From Gammaproteobacteria bacterium (GTDB taxonomy: Bacteria > Pseudomonadota > Gammaproteobacteria > SZUA-21), in the NCBI GenBank assembly GCA_027021095.1, contig JALUUZ010000176.1:1-13063 (forward strand): 13,063 nucleotides of DNA, written 5' to 3'. Made by a program: the position numbers and the translations under genes. Positions within the stretch are counted from its first letter, which is position 1, and each line of letters begins with the position of its first letter. Under the pieces are notes generated by a model. That model saw only the letters and a list, made by a program, of their open reading frames with translations, ran no database searches and was not told where the DNA came from. Below are positions 12,611 through 13,063 of this stretch, one piece after another.

Positions 12611-13063
12611 ATGGCTGCAGCCGACCAGAAACCCAAGGCCCGTCTCGGCGACGTGCTGATCGAAAAAGGCCTGATCAACAACGATCAGCTGCGCATCGCG
12701 CTGACCGAGCAAAAACGCCAGAACCTGCCGCTCGGAAAACTGCTGGTCAAGCTCGGCTTTTTGACCGAGTCGGTGCTGCGCGACGCACTGGGTGAGTCCA
12801 TCGGTCATGAAAGTGTCGACCTGGGCACGGTCGTCCCCGACGCCGACGCAATCAAGCTTTTGCCGAAACAACTCGCACGGCGCTATAAAATGCTGCCACT
12901 GACCTTCGACCGCAACCGCCGCGAGCTGACCGTGGCCATGTCTGACACATTCAACGTCGTCGCGCTGGACCAGACTGCAGCGGTCCTTGGGCACAACATC
13001 ACGCTCAAACCACTGCTTGCCAGCGAAACGGAAATCGAAGCGGCGATCGACCAGTTCTACGGC
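12611..13063 (+). CDS. mshE: MshE pilus-extension ATPase, N-terminal c-di-GMP-binding domain only
   Basis: The first 151 codons are visible and the window ends inside the gene; the family is about 550-600 residues with a C-terminal PilB-type ATPase. Residues 11-34 are the first MshEN motif (RLGDVLIEKG...LRIALTEQ). Residues 40-63 are the second (PLGKLLVKLG...LRDALGES), separated by the typical five-residue spacer. The two motifs together bind cyclic di-GMP and link pilus extension to this second messenger. The second motif ends in Ser63, where Gln is usual. The DL-x-(V)-P...LLPKQLARRYKMLPL region that follows is the standard T2SSE N-terminal continuation. ATG 12611 is 2 nt past the mshN stop; the upstream GGAG (12601-12604) serves as ribosome-binding site. 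Confidence 0.93.
   Translation, partial: MAAADQKPKARLGDVLIEKGLINNDQLRIALTEQKRQNLPLGKLLVKLGFLTESVLRDALGESIGHESVDLGTVVPDADAIKLLPKQLARRYKMLPLTFDRNRRELTVAMSDTFNVVALDQTAAVLGHNITLKPLLASETEIEAAIDQFYG

Overview
The window looks like chromosome of a gammaproteobacterium. GC is moderately high in the genes and the gaps between them are AT-rich. The gene order gpmI / rhodanese (yibN) / thiol-redox gene / secB / gpsA / trmL is a recognisable relative of the Escherichia coli gpmM...yibN-grxC-secB-gpsA-cysE-trmL neighbourhood. The MSHA-type pilus genes, a persulfide-sensor-like ArsR regulator and a class 1B PyrD would fit a free-living or host-associated, possibly sulfur-metabolising lineage, but that is inference. 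No tRNA, rRNA, CRISPR array, transposase or phage gene was seen.

Layout. Positions 1-1491 (minus) hold almost all of gpmI, cut at its 3' end by the window edge. It is divergent from a small ArsR-family repressor (1764-2084). That repressor has two cysteines spaced 66 residues apart, as in the sulfide/persulfide sensors SqrR and BigR, and a perfect 19-bp palindrome covers its likely -10 box. A plus-strand cluster follows: membrane-anchored rhodanese, zinc-finger thioredoxin (TrxC type, where E. coli has grxC), secB and gpsA (2283-4794), closed by a terminator at 4863-4888. Next come a minus-strand lysine/alanine-rich protein with a C-terminal DUF2934-like segment (4950-5291), a small four-helix membrane protein (5534-5968), trmL (6319-6783, minus) and a divergent class 1B dihydroorotate dehydrogenase gene (6871-7803).

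From 8033 to the right edge is the start of a mannose-sensitive-haemagglutinin-like (MSHA, type IV pilus) operon: ExeA/MshM-like ATPase with a C-terminal SPOR domain, MshL secretin, MshN-like TPR protein and the N-terminal c-di-GMP-binding domain of the MshE ATPase. The genes overlap or nearly touch. A well-spaced sigma-54 -24/-12 element lies at 7971-7986, just upstream.

The least explained element is a dispersed intergenic repeat. Two copies start exactly at the stop codons of secB (3641) and of the membrane-protein gene (5969). The second copy runs into a 120-nt, exactly centred imperfect palindrome (5998-6117) that could form a long hairpin. Other points of interest are an 11-codon upstream reading frame whose stop overlaps the pyrD start, a histidine-rich tail on MshL, and a serine replacing the usual terminal glutamine of the second MshEN motif.
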